A DNA stretch of 33,317 bases from Clostridiaceae bacterium (GTDB lineage: Bacteria; Bacillota; Clostridia; Saccharofermentanales; Saccharofermentanaceae): contig JAAYBI010000052.1 in NCBI GenBank assembly GCA_012718915.1, positions 1 through 33,317 on the forward strand, written 5' to 3'. The translations under genes and the position numbers were made by a program. Under the pieces are notes generated by a model that did no database searches, was not told the DNA's origin, and saw nothing but the letters and a program-made list of their open reading frames with translations. Positions 1 to 7,891 of this stretch are shown here, one piece after another. Position 1 is the first letter of the stretch. Every line of letters begins with the position of its first letter.

Positions 1-29
1 CTCGATCTATTGTTTTCAATTTCCGGAGA

Positions 30-704
30 TTAGGCAAAATATTCCGGGTAATGCTCCTTAATGGCTTCGGCGTCGAAATCAAATCGTGATAAGTGCTTAT
101 GAATGGCGGCCTTACCGGCTTCGGGATCCTTGGTGCGTATGGCTTCAAGAATGGCTCGGTGATCGGCGACAATCTTAAGCTCCTTGACGGAGTAAAGGCT
201 CATATTGCGAACACGGTCAAAGTGTAGGCTCATCAATCGAACCATGTAATAGCACTGCATCTTGCTGCAAAGGCGATATAGAGTTTTGTGAAAATCATTG
301 TCCAGTTCGAGCATTTTTTCAGGGGATTGGTTGGCCAGATAAAATTCCTGAAGCTTCAGGTTATCTTCAAGTTCTCTGAAGTCTTGTTCTGTGGCGAGGG
401 TGCAAGCCATAACGACCAGTGCAGACTCAACGGTCTCTCGTAAAAAACGTGCTTCTTCGATCAAGGCGGAATCAATCATCGAAACGCGACAACCTTTCTG
501 GGGTAATATGTCGACGATCTTAGACTTCGAAAGCTCTAGTAAAGCTTCGTGGACCGGCGTTCGAGACAGACCCAGTTCCTTGGCGATTTCTTGCTCGCCA
601 ATCAGGCTTCCGGGCACTATATCCAGACTGATGATGTTGTCGCGAATGACCCTTAGCGCGTATTCGCGGTTGGTCTCGTTGGCGGTCTTGGCTGTAACTT
701 TCAT
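30..704 (-). CDS. GntR/FadR-type (FCD) transcriptional regulator
   Basis: DNA-binding regulator of the GntR family, FadR subfamily. Residues about 14-75 form the winged helix-turn-helix (IAKELGLSRTPVHEALLEL is the typical recognition region). The rest is an all-helical FCD ligand-binding domain with acidic/histidine positions typical of its metal site (NDFHKTLY, DHRAIL). The length of 224 aa is normal for the family. The ATG at 704 follows AGAGG at good spacing. A possible -10 (TATAGT, 746-751 on the minus strand) lies upstream, but its -35 is poor. The gene sits downstream of uxuA-uxuB on the same strand, separated by about 225 bases, so it is probably transcribed on its own. By context I infer that it senses a uronate intermediate and binds the CTAG-N4-CTAG palindromes described below. 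The ligand and target are inferences; UxuR, ExuR and other FCD regulators share this architecture. Confidence 0.9.
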   Translation of the reverse strand: MKVTAKTANETNREYALRVIRDNIISLDIVPGSLIGEQEIAKELGLSRTPVHEALLELSKSKIVDILPQKGCRVSMIDSALIEEARFLRETVESALVVMACTLATEQDFRELEDNLKLQEFYLANQSPEKMLELDNDFHKTLYRLCSKMQCYYMVRLMSLHFDRVRNMSLYSVKELKIVADHRAILEAIRTKDPEAGKAAIHKHLSRFDFDAEAIKEHYPEYFA

Positions 705-929
705 ATCATATACCTCTATACAAAAAACTCCACTTTTACGAGTGTACTATACCCATTTTAAATTGTCCACAACTGACATTCAAGCATTTAAGTGGACATG
801 TAACCTTATTAATAAGAGGTATCAAGTCAGCTCGCGTTCTGAAGAGAAGCGTCATCTCAGAAACGGTGGATAGATGGATGCGGCGCCTACGCTTCCTAGG
901 ATTATCTTCTGATAAGATGCTGTGACTCT
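705..929. other. intergenic region, regulator / uxuB 3' end
   Basis: This gap separates the 3' end of uxuB from the regulator's start. On the minus strand it holds the regulator's ribosome binding site and a possible TATAGT -10. A small hairpin (TTATC-AGAA-GATAA on the minus strand) lies near 907-920 but has no T-run, so a terminator cannot be claimed. No CTAG-N4-CTAG operator is present here. Confidence 0.4.
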
Positions 930-2564
930 CTATTTATCAGAGGCATCAAGTGACAGGTACTTTTGAAGCGTTTGACGAACGGCGCCTTCTCCTTGGATCA
1001 TTTCACAGAACATGGATTCGATTTTATCGGCTAATTGGCAATCGTACAGGTCGACAGAAAAAATCGTTGAGTTGGAAAGGATGTCTTTGAGCGCGCCTCT
1101 GCCGGTTGCCGGTTCTCCGAATCGAACGTGCCTCAACAGGGAAGAGAGCTCACTGTACAAGGGGTCGGGGCTGATTTGCATCGGATGACCGGTATCGGAA
1201 ACGCCGAGCAGATATCGAAGCCATGCGGCGATGGTCAGGGGAATAAATACGAGATTCGTTGCGTCTCGAGCTGGGTCTTGGTGGTAGGCTTGAATCGTTC
1301 GGCCGAAGCGGATGGGCATTTTCTGACTGGTATCGGTAGCAATACGCTGCGGCATATCGGGAATATATGGGTTGGGAAGCCGCTCTAGGACGACTTCGTC
1401 CAGAAACGCTTCCGGCGCCATGATACCGGGGTGTACGACGACGGGCAAGCCCTCCTGATAGCCTATGCGGCGAACCAAGAGCGATAAATCCGGGTCGTTC
1501 ATTTCTTCATATATATATTGATAGCCCAAGAGACAGCCGAAGACGGCCAACGCCGTGTGAAGCGGGTTGAGGCATGTGGTCACTTTCATCGTCTCAACTT
1601 TATCAACGGTTTCGCGATCGGTCAGGTATACGCCAACTTGCTCGAGCGGGGGGCGACCGTTTGGAAAGGTGTCTTCGATGACAAGATATTGCGGAATTTC
1701 GGCATTGACGTAGGGTGCTATATAGGTGCCTCGACTTGTCGTCAACGGGTTGATGCCGTCAATGCCCATCGCGTTGAGGCGGAGCTTGATACTGTCGGAC
1801 GGGCGAGGGGTAATTTTATCAATCATGCTCCACGGAAATGCGATTTTCGAGGGATTCTGAAGATAGGATAAAAATTCTTCGGCAACGAGTTTTCGGTCGG
1901 ACCAGGCTCGGGCTATTTCGAAAATGCTGTCACGGAGTTTGTCTCCGTTATGGCTACAATTGTCCATGCTTACAAGGGCCAGCGGCGCGGCGCCGTTTTT
2001 GTATCGATGATAGAGCATAGCGCAGATTAGGCTCATGGTATGCTTGGGGGATTCCGGGCCGTGATCCATGTCTTCGATAACGACGGGTAGGAGGTTATGG
2101 TTCATGTCATATAGGGCATATCCCTTTTCGGTGATAGTAAAACTGATCATCTGGAGGTCGGCTGAAATACAGACGCGCATCAACTTTGAATAATCGTCCG
2201 ATGAACCGGGGCCGATACATAGGGCGTCGCCGACACCGGCCAAGATCTCGTAAGATTGTTTTCCGTCGGCAGAAAGATCGACCATGAGTGTTAAGTTGTC
2301 GTGCGGTCGGTAGATTTTTTGGATGATTTCTTGGTCGAATGCATCGGCTGCAATAATGCCGGACGAGACCAAGTTCTTTTCGAGGAGGTTGTGTTGGAGG
2401 CGGGCAATGAAGCCACGGAAAATATTGCCGGCTCCGAAGTGAAGCCAAGTCGGGGACTCTTCGGTCTTGGACCTCATGGCTGAGATGTCAAAATTCGGAC
2501 ACTTAACACCGATGCGCTCCCAGAGAATCCGCGGGGAAAGAGACGAGTGATTAAGTATGAGCAT
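930..2564 (-). CDS. uxuB: D-mannonate oxidoreductase (fructuronate reductase), mannitol dehydrogenase family
   Basis: Cytoplasmic NAD-dependent interconversion of D-fructuronate and D-mannonate, the second step of glucuronate breakdown. The protein (544 aa) has the family's N-terminal nucleotide-binding block (FGAGNIFRGF, residues 43-52), the SMDNCSHNG block (199-207) and the catalytic-lysine block MIDKITPRP with Lys250. I chose the ATG at 2564 because GGAG precedes it at good spacing. The frame stays open to 2687, but that extension has no ribosome binding site and is not family-like. uxuA lies 159 bases upstream on the same strand. A separate promoter candidate (2596-2625) is in the gap, so uxuB may be transcribed both with uxuA and alone. 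Mannitol or altronate dehydrogenases of the same family are the alternatives, but the neighbours strongly favour UxuB. Confidence 0.9.
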   Translation of the reverse strand: MLILNHSSLSPRILWERIGVKCPNFDISAMRSKTEESPTWLHFGAGNIFRGFIARLQHNLLEKNLVSSGIIAADAFDQEIIQKIYRPHDNLTLMVDLSADGKQSYEILAGVGDALCIGPGSSDDYSKLMRVCISADLQMISFTITEKGYALYDMNHNLLPVVIEDMDHGPESPKHTMSLICAMLYHRYKNGAAPLALVSMDNCSHNGDKLRDSIFEIARAWSDRKLVAEEFLSYLQNPSKIAFPWSMIDKITPRPSDSIKLRLNAMGIDGINPLTTSRGTYIAPYVNAEIPQYLVIEDTFPNGRPPLEQVGVYLTDRETVDKVETMKVTTCLNPLHTALAVFGCLLGYQYIYEEMNDPDLSLLVRRIGYQEGLPVVVHPGIMAPEAFLDEVVLERLPNPYIPDMPQRIATDTSQKMPIRFGRTIQAYHQDPARDATNLVFIPLTIAAWLRYLLGVSDTGHPMQISPDPLYSELSSLLRHVRFGEPATGRGALKDILSNSTIFSVDLYDCQLADKIESMFCEMIQGEGAVRQTLQKYLSLDASDK

Positions 2565-2595
2565 ATAATCTCCTTCGTCAAGGACGTATGAATAT

Positions 2596-2625
2596 ATTAT
2601 CGTACAAAATGTCGTTATTTTGCAA
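2596..2625 (-). promoter_or_regulatory. candidate uxuB promoter with inverted repeat
   Basis: On the minus strand TTGCAA (2625-2620) is separated by 18 bases from GATAAT (2601-2596), giving 4/6 and 5/6 matches to the vegetative consensus. The -35 overlaps an inverted repeat, CAAAAT-N6-ATTTTG, which could bind a regulator. It lies about 32 bases upstream of the uxuB ATG. This is unlike the CTAG palindrome of the other promoters here, so if real it responds to something else. Confidence 0.45.
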
Positions 2626-2723
2626 CGAACCGACCACCCGTATGCCTGCTGGGTAGCCGGTTCTGCTGCGTTCGGGGTCATCGGCAATGGGAGGACAAAT
2701 GGCTTGCTAATGGAGGAAAAGCT

Positions 2724-3794
2724 TTAGCTCATTTTACGGATTGCTTCCCATAACCCTAATAAGTAATTTGAACCGAGTGCTCTGTCATAAAGTCCATAGC
2801 CGGGTCGGCCGGTTTCTCCCCAGATCATTCGACCGTGATCCGGTCGAATATACCCATCAAATCCGGTGTCCGAAAGTGCTTTCACAATTTCGAACATATC
2901 TAAATCGCCACACTGCGACAGATGAGCGGTCTCGTGAAAATCGCGTTCTCCGGAATGCTTCACATTGCGCAGATGCGCGAAGTGAATGCGCCCTTGTCCG
3001 GAAAACTCGCGAATCATTGCCGGCAAGTCATTGGCGGCATTTGCGCCGAGGCTTCCGGTACAAAATGCCAAGCCGTTGCGGCTACTCGAATGAAGCGAGA
3101 GAAAACGACGAATGGTATCGACTTCCGTGATGAGTTTTGGCAGTCCGAAAATCGGCCACGGCGGGTCATCCGGGTGAATTGCGAAGTTGATATCATATTC
3201 CTCGGCAAAGGGCATGACGGCATCCAGAAAATATCGAATATTGTCGAAATATTGCTCCGGAGATAAATTCTTATAGAATTCGATATCCTTAACCATCGCC
3301 GAAATGCGTTCCGGCTCCCATCCCGGCAGGGAGTAGCAGTTCGCGCCTTTTAACATGGAGTCGGCCATCTTGCTCGGATCCATACGCAGAACTTCGTCAT
3401 GGTGATAGGACATCACAGTACTGCCGTCCGACAGGCTCTGTGACAAGTTGGTTCTCAACCAGTCCATCACCGGCATGAAGTTATAACAGATGCACTTAAT
3501 GCCGCCGTCGTGAAGATTTTTCACAGTAGTTATGTAGTTGCTGATGTATTCGTCGCGTGAGGGTAGTCCCTTCTTGATATCTTCATGTATATTGACGCTC
3601 TCGATGACTTCCATCTCCAGACCGGCCGCAGCAATCTCTTCGCGAAGCGAAAGAATTTGCTCCAAAGGCCACACCTCGCCGACCGGAATATGCGAAAGAG
3701 CCGTTGCGACACCGCTAACGCCCGGAATGTGACGTATATCCTTGAGAGTAACACTGTCATCACCGTTGGGGAACCAACGAAAAATCATTTTCAT
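2724..3794 (-). CDS. uxuA: mannonate dehydratase
   Basis: Converts D-mannonate to 2-keto-3-deoxy-D-gluconate (KDG), the third step of glucuronate breakdown, in the cytoplasm with a divalent metal. The 356-aa length is typical, and family blocks are visible: the N-terminal MIFRWFPNGDDSVTLKDIRH segment, CICYNFMPVMDW (residues 101-112), FAIHPDDPPWPIFGLP, the CTGSLG block and HLRNV. The ATG at 3794 follows GAGG. It is the first gene of the uxuA-uxuB unit, and its promoter carries overlapping CTAG-N4-CTAG palindromes (3831-3850). I am confident of the function because both the motifs and the pathway neighbours agree. Confidence 0.96.
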   Translation of the reverse strand: MKMIFRWFPNGDDSVTLKDIRHIPGVSGVATALSHIPVGEVWPLEQILSLREEIAAAGLEMEVIESVNIHEDIKKGLPSRDEYISNYITTVKNLHDGGIKCICYNFMPVMDWLRTNLSQSLSDGSTVMSYHHDEVLRMDPSKMADSMLKGANCYSLPGWEPERISAMVKDIEFYKNLSPEQYFDNIRYFLDAVMPFAEEYDINFAIHPDDPPWPIFGLPKLITEVDTIRRFLSLHSSSRNGLAFCTGSLGANAANDLPAMIREFSGQGRIHFAHLRNVKHSGERDFHETAHLSQCGDLDMFEIVKALSDTGFDGYIRPDHGRMIWGETGRPGYGLYDRALGSNYLLGLWEAIRKMS

Positions 3795-3830
3795 AAAACG
3801 CCTCGCAAGTCATTTATTAGACTAATATGA

Positions 3831-3861
3831 CTAGTATACTAGATGACTAGAATAGCGTCAA
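3831..3861 (-). promoter_or_regulatory. uxuA promoter with overlapping CTAG palindrome operator
   Basis: On the minus strand TTGACG (3861-3856), a 17-base spacer and TATACT (3838-3833) make a near-consensus sigma-A promoter about 35-40 bases upstream of the uxuA ATG. The perfect 12-base palindrome CTAGTATACTAG (3831-3842) covers the -10. It shares its right CTAG with a second copy, CTAGATGACTAG (3839-3850), in the spacer, so three CTAG tetramers sit at 8-base intervals. A protein bound here would block polymerase, so repression is the simplest model. The GTATAC core suits a GntR/FadR-type dimer. Confidence 0.75.
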
Positions 3862-3973
3862 GGAGAAAGGACAAAACGTTTTAGCGGATTTGCGAGAATA
3901 TACGACCACCGAAGTCAAATCGGAACATGTGCCGATGATGTGAAGTAATCCATCGAGTCACATAGAAAACAGG

Positions 3974-3998
3974 CTCAGCTAAGCTGAGAGATATCTCT
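3974..3998. repeat. two abutting palindromes, possible weak ablB terminator
   Basis: CTCAGCT-A-AGCTGAG (3974-3988) is directly followed by AGAGATATCTCT (3987-3998), sharing two bases. On the minus strand the first can form a six-pair stem with a TTA loop followed by CCTGTTTT, about 95 bases past the ablB stop, so it may end the abl transcript. The T-run is poor. An operator or a transcription pause are alternatives. Confidence 0.4.
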
Positions 3999-4082
3999 TA
4001 TAGACTAAATAGTTGGCGTTCGCATTTCAAGCTACTGTTTATTAAAAATATACGTATAAATTGCATGACTTTGGCCGAGAAA

Positions 4083-4931
4083 TTACTGACAATCAAAGTG
4101 TTTGTACCAAATATTCATACTCTCGAGTTGTCCGGATATCTGTGTATTGTTGATCAGTGTTCCGCCATATGTATATCCTGCAGAGGAAAAAGTGTAATTC
4201 ATACCCGGGGAAACGGCGCGTGCGATGGTATAAGCCGTGAGGTAACCCAGGGCCTCGAATTTCTCATGCATCGTACGGAGTAAGAGGCCGGCCAGCCCTT
4301 TTCCGCGAGCGCCGGGAAGCGTTGCAAAATCGGTCATCTCTCCGTTCCGCTTGGAAGGATCGGCTTCGATCGAAGAAACGGCAATTAGGGTATGGGCTTG
4401 CTTGACACCAAAATAGATGACGTGACTATTCATCGTTGAAAGAATGTAGTCGGGATCGTGAATCGGAAAAGGATAGGTTGCGAACACGTCTCGATAAAGC
4501 CGGGCTACGTTATTGGCGTCTTCGGAATTGAGTTCTTCAACGATGCAATTTGAAGGGCACGGTTTGACAATCGAGCGACCGCTCGGCCGTTGTTTTGCTT
4601 GTTCAAGAATAGATTGAATCTCGAAATCGTTCTCAAGCAATTGGCGCGCCGGATCGAGGTAGTATGCAGCGAAAACACAATCACCTGTACCATCATAGAA
4701 TCCCGGTATGTGGGCCTCTTCCGTATATCCCTCGGATCCGAAAAACGGGAAATGCTTGGCCGGGATTTTGAGTATTATCTTGCCGTAGCCATTTTTCTCG
4801 GCGAGGCTAAGCAGAGGCTCGTGAATCCCCGACAATTTGTTCTCGGGGCAGTTAAGCAAGTAAATACGGTTATTGGACGGGCCGTGATGGATGACGGCAC
4901 CGTCGAGGTTTTCGATGCGATCAAAGTTCAT
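4083..4931 (-). CDS. ablB: beta-lysine N6-acetyltransferase (GNAT family)
   Basis: Predicted to acetylate L-beta-lysine on the epsilon nitrogen with acetyl-CoA, giving the compatible solute N-epsilon-acetyl-beta-lysine. The 282-aa protein has an N-terminal family-specific half and a C-terminal GNAT fold. The acetyl-CoA loop is [11 protein letters not shown] (residues 208-218), followed by the GY-containing strand of the fold. The ATG at 4931 has GGAG seven bases upstream and overlaps the end of ablA by 11 bases, so translation is probably coupled; the longer open frame to 4973 lacks a ribosome binding site. A GNAT immediately downstream of lysine 2,3-aminomutase is the defining arrangement of abl operons in methanogens and some bacteria, which is the main reason for the specific name. 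Confidence 0.87.
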   Translation of the reverse strand: MNFDRIENLDGAVIHHGPSNNRIYLLNCPENKLSGIHEPLLSLAEKNGYGKIILKIPAKHFPFFGSEGYTEEAHIPGFYDGTGDCVFAAYYLDPARQLLENDFEIQSILEQAKQRPSGRSIVKPCPSNCIVEELNSEDANNVARLYRDVFATYPFPIHDPDYILSTMNSHVIYFGVKQAHTLIAVSSIEADPSKRNGEMTDFATLPGARGKGLAGLLLRTMHEKFEALGYLTAYTIARAVSPGMNYTFSSAGYTYGGTLINNTQISGQLESMNIWYKHFDCQ

Positions 4932-6282
4932 GAGGATTCTCCGATTTCGTTGCTGCTTCGGAGGACTCTTCAACAGCCCAGTCGTCTGCTTCGGCGATTG
5001 AGGGCGTCAGCGTGATGGTGTCAATATAATCTGCAAGGAGACGGGAAATGCCGACAACGCTTCTTTCCTCGGCCTCATCAAGCTTGAGATGCAAGTTGCA
5101 GGTATCGCATTTCAAATCACAAACGGTATGCTCATAACATGACGGTTCCTGGTAAGTAGTGATAACCCCCTCGTAATTACGAAGAATGACCTTGTTGGTC
5201 GACCACGAGATGAGGTAGTTGGGCATAACGGGAATTTTCCCGCCGCCGCCCGGAGCATCGATGACGTAGGTCGGAACGGCAAAGCCACTGGTGTGGCCAC
5301 GCAGGCTCTCCATGATTTCGATGCCTTTTCCAACCGAAGTACGGAAGTGTTCGAGACCTTCAGACAAATCGCATTGATAGAGATAGTATGGTCGCACTCG
5401 GTTTTTGACCAGTTTATGCACCAGGTTTTTCATAATTCGCGGACAATCATTAACATCTGCGAGTAAGACCGATTGATTGCCGAGCGGAATGCCGGCCATC
5501 GCGAGCATTTTGAGTGCGCGTTTCGCTGAAGAAGTCATCTCCTGCGGATGATTGAAGTGCGTATTGATCCAGATTGGTTTTTCGCTGTTTTTCAAGATGG
5601 ATACTAGTTCTTCTGTAATGCGATACGGAAGTACGACCGGTGTTCTGGTCCCAATTCGAATGACTTCGACGTGCTCAATCTTATTGAGTTCTTCAATCAA
5701 CCACGAAATCTGTTTGTCCGAGAGTAAAAATGGATCGCCGCCGGACAAGAGCACATCGCGAACGACGGGGTTCTCTCGAATGTATTCGAGACCTTGTTCC
5801 AAAGTTTCCCGATTGGGTATGGAATCCTTATCGCCGACTTTTCTCTTGCGGGTGCAGTGTCTGCAATACATTGCGCAGACGTTACTGACGCAAAAAAGAA
5901 CACGATCGGGATAACGATGCGTAATGCCCGGCACCGGACTATCGGCATCCTCAGACAGGGGGTCGGACATATCGGAGTTCGCAACTTTCAATTCTCGTGT
6001 ATCCGGAAAGGCCTGCTTGAAAATGGGATCATTCTGATAGTCCTCAGGATCGACCAGCGATAAATAATAGGGGGTTATGGACATCGGAAAATGATCGATG
6101 GTCTTCTGGTACTTGACTTTTTCTTCCGATGAAAAGCGTATATTCAATATTTTCTCAATGGTTTCAACATCCTTGATGCAATGCGACGCTTGCCATTTCC
6201 AATCGGACCACTTGGCATAGGTCTCATCGTCGAGCCATTGATGCTCCATCTTTGACTTTGTTGCTCTAATCTCTGAATTCAT
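4921..6282 (-). CDS. ablA: L-lysine 2,3-aminomutase (radical SAM, PLP)
   Basis: Converts L-lysine to L-beta-lysine; also called kamA. The 453-aa protein carries the radical-SAM cluster motif CAMYCRHC (Cys136, Cys140, Cys143), the GGDPFLLSD block and the PLP-binding lysine in [10 protein letters not shown] (Lys349). A C-terminal Cys cluster (CDLKCDTC, near 388-395) matches the family's zinc-binding region. The ATG at 6282 is preceded by AAGAGG; the frame continues upstream to 6414 without a ribosome binding site. Because ablB overlaps its 3' end, the product most likely feeds acetyl-beta-lysine synthesis for osmotic protection rather than lysine fermentation, whose other genes (kamD/E, kdd, kce) are absent here. 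The operon lies in the middle of the uronate locus, with no obvious metabolic link. Confidence 0.95.
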   Translation of the reverse strand: MNSEIRATKSKMEHQWLDDETYAKWSDWKWQASHCIKDVETIEKILNIRFSSEEKVKYQKTIDHFPMSITPYYLSLVDPEDYQNDPIFKQAFPDTRELKVANSDMSDPLSEDADSPVPGITHRYPDRVLFCVSNVCAMYCRHCTRKRKVGDKDSIPNRETLEQGLEYIRENPVVRDVLLSGGDPFLLSDKQISWLIEELNKIEHVEVIRIGTRTPVVLPYRITEELVSILKNSEKPIWINTHFNHPQEMTSSAKRALKMLAMAGIPLGNQSVLLADVNDCPRIMKNLVHKLVKNRVRPYYLYQCDLSEGLEHFRTSVGKGIEIMESLRGHTSGFAVPTYVIDAPGGGGKIPVMPNYLISWSTNKVILRNYEGVITTYQEPSCYEHTVCDLKCDTCNLHLKLDEAEERSVVGISRLLADYIDTITLTPSIAEADDWAVEESSEAATKSENPHEL

Positions 6283-6629
6283 GACAACCTCTTTTCGAAA
6301 ATAGATTGCCGCACAACAGTATGCAAAGCCGAGTCCGGCCTTCATAACAACGATCAGAGCTTTCGGAAAAAATGCGAAACAGAAATAATTACGAATAACG
6401 CAATTGAATTGCAAAAACCAAAAACAAACTATATCGCTTGACGTACACGTTGGGTATGAACGAATTCAGGTTTACCGTTCGCGTCAATCTGACTTAATTT
6501 ACGTTGAAAGCATATCACATTGACATGCCTATGTCGAATTTGACGAGGAGAAGGTTGGTGGACAACAACTTAAAACAGGCCACAACTTGAAGGGTCTGAG
6601 CGGTCTTTTTACACGGGAATAATCAGAGT
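6283..6629. other. 347-base non-coding stretch upstream of ablA
   Basis: No convincing gene is present. The stretch should hold the ablA promoter on the minus strand, but I found only a TATAGT -10 candidate (6433-6428) with a poor -35 (TACCCA, 17-base spacing). Two inverted repeats stand out: GCAATT-G-AATTGC (6400-6412) between that -10 and the gene, and GACAT-GCCT-ATGTC (6522-6535). Either could be a regulator site, perhaps for osmotic control; that is speculation. It also receives the 3' end of the 119-aa membrane protein operon, for which I see no clear terminator. Confidence 0.4.
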
Positions 6630-6989
6630 TTACTTCTCTTGCTGCGGCTTTCTCGGATTCTTGAGTCGAACAATGACATAGGGCAGAAGAAGTAAGAAGC
6701 CGGTCTTGTAAACTGTTTCCCACAGCGCCTGTAAAGCAATGATGGTCATCGGAAATCCGTCTTCTCTCATCGGTGTATATAAATTTATACAAAAGAACAA
6801 GGCGACAAAAAGCAAGCCGAAAGCGATGAGACGAGTGCTTTTGAAGACAAGATCTTTGGGAATATCCGCGTATCGATCTTCCTTGTTAAGGGCTTTAACG
6901 GTTTTTCTGATGCCCAAGAAAACCAGCACTGTCGCGGCAAGCAGCGACAGAATTTGTACTATGGCTTGAATCTGTTCAAAGTCGCTCAT
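6630..6989 (-). CDS. small membrane protein of unknown function
   Basis: I do not recognise this 119-aa protein. It has three hydrophobic segments (roughly residues 10-28, 52-70 and 93-108), a charged loop after the first (KALNKEDRYADIPKD) and a basic C-terminal tail (RLKNPRKPQQEK). It has no signal peptide or cysteine pair. AGAGGA precedes the ATG at good spacing. It starts 23 bases after the DUF624 gene and must share its transcript, so it is likely to work with it in the membrane. Since that operon faces an esterase gene across a CTAG-type operator, expression during growth on uronate-bearing substrates is the best guess. Confidence 0.7.
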   Translation of the reverse strand: MSDFEQIQAIVQILSLLAATVLVFLGIRKTVKALNKEDRYADIPKDLVFKSTRLIAFGLLFVALFFCINLYTPMREDGFPMTIIALQALWETVYKTGFLLLLPYVIVRLKNPRKPQQEK

Positions 6990-7012
6990 GAAAGATCCTC
7001 TTTTCGCAGTCG

Positions 7013-7714
7013 CTATATTTCCGGGATGGTCTCGGATTCCGGGGGAGGGGCATTCACATTCGTGAAAGAGGAAGTTGGCTCAGATGGGATGAATGCTCCG
7101 GGGTTATCCGCGATGATTTTGGCGAAATCATTTTCGATCATAAAAGAGCAGATGAGTGCGCACAGTGCCGGAACGACCAATGCCGCCGGTGGGAACAGGG
7201 GCATCACGATGGCAGATCCGATCACGAGAATGAGAATGCCAAGCGTATGAAAAAAGTGTGATGCCGACAGAAAAAAACTATCACGCAAGGTCGCCTTAAC
7301 CGTATTCGAAAATCGCGACAGGTAAGCGAAGACATAGGGCAGAGTGAAAGCCATCGGCAACAAGAGCACATAGGCGACTTGTCCATAAAAGGAGGGAAGC
7401 TTGAAGTTGCCGATACCGCGCCTTGCGAAGAGGATATCCAGAGCCACCAGCGAGCCGTAAATGATGAATATTAAGGTTAGGGCGACGCCTTGCTTCAAAT
7501 TCTGTCGAAAACCTCGAAGGAAATCATGAATGGTGCCGGAGTATCCGAGGCGGAACCGACGAACGACAGCATAATAAAGCGCTGCGCTTGCCGGACCGAT
7601 TGTTATTATAGGTAGAGAAAAGATGAGCCACAAAACGCTAAGTATGATCATATCGCCGAGTTTATCGCCGAGATTGTAGAGCCAGGAATTTGCGTATTTA
7701 TCGTATTCGGCCAT
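7013..7714 (-). CDS. DUF624 (YesL-like) integral membrane protein
   Basis: The 233-aa protein begins with the family's recognisable N-terminus: a short cytoplasmic stretch, then LGDKLGDMIILSVLWLIFSLPI and ITIGPASAALYYAVVRR, followed by DFLRGFRQNLKQG. About five hydrophobic segments follow. DUF624/YesL proteins are usually encoded beside polysaccharide ABC importers and glycan-degrading enzymes in Gram-positive bacteria, but their biochemical role is not established. The ATG at 7714 follows GGAG at about ten bases. A near-consensus promoter lies at 7754-7782 with a CTAG palindrome just upstream, shared with the divergent esterase gene. The last 25 residues are proline- and serine-rich and probably disordered. 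Confidence 0.87.
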   Translation of the reverse strand: MAEYDKYANSWLYNLGDKLGDMIILSVLWLIFSLPIITIGPASAALYYAVVRRFRLGYSGTIHDFLRGFRQNLKQGVALTLIFIIYGSLVALDILFARRGIGNFKLPSFYGQVAYVLLLPMAFTLPYVFAYLSRFSNTVKATLRDSFFLSASHFFHTLGILILVIGSAIVMPLFPPAALVVPALCALICSFMIENDFAKIIADNPGAFIPSEPTSSFTNVNAPPPESETIPEI

Positions 7715-7753
7715 CGCTGATGATCTCCGTCTGTCGTATTAGTGAGCATGCTC

Positions 7754-7782
7754 AGTATAGACGGAATCCAATCAAGCGTCAA
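7754..7782 (-). promoter_or_regulatory. promoter of DUF624 operon
   Basis: On the minus strand TTGACG (7782-7777), a 17-base spacer and TATACT (7759-7754). The hexamers are identical to those of the uxuA promoter and the spacing is the same, which suggests coordinated strength. The start codon is about 40 bases downstream. Confidence 0.75.
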
Positions 7783-7792
7783 CAACTGAACA

Positions 7793-7821
7793 ACTAGAGT
7801 TCTAGTATTAATAGATATGAT
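7793..7821 (+). promoter_or_regulatory. CTAG palindrome operator and candidate esterase promoter
   Basis: ACTAGA-GT-TCTAGT (7793-7806) is a 14-base palindrome with only the central two bases unpaired, containing CTAGAGTTCTAG (7794-7805). It lies between the divergent DUF624 and esterase genes, 11 bases upstream of the DUF624 -35. On the plus strand a TATGAT -10 (7816-7821) sits 17 bases past ACTAGA (7793-7798), so the palindrome would cover the esterase -35. One site could therefore control both directions. The operator reading rests on similarity to the sites at uxuA and eda. Confidence 0.65.
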
Positions 7822-7891
7822 TTGTTGTTCCTGCTGTGATAAAATGGGCAGAGGAAACGGACAATATTTTAATCGAAGGATGGTATTTCAC

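Noticed and set aside
907-920. Hairpin TTATC-AGAA-GATAA downstream of uxuB
   Set aside because: Short, AT-rich and without a T-run; not enough for a terminator.
2565-2687. 41-codon upstream extension of uxuB in the same open frame
   Set aside because: It lacks a ribosome binding site, is cysteine-rich and unlike the family, and contains the candidate promoter; GGAG supports the ATG at 2564.
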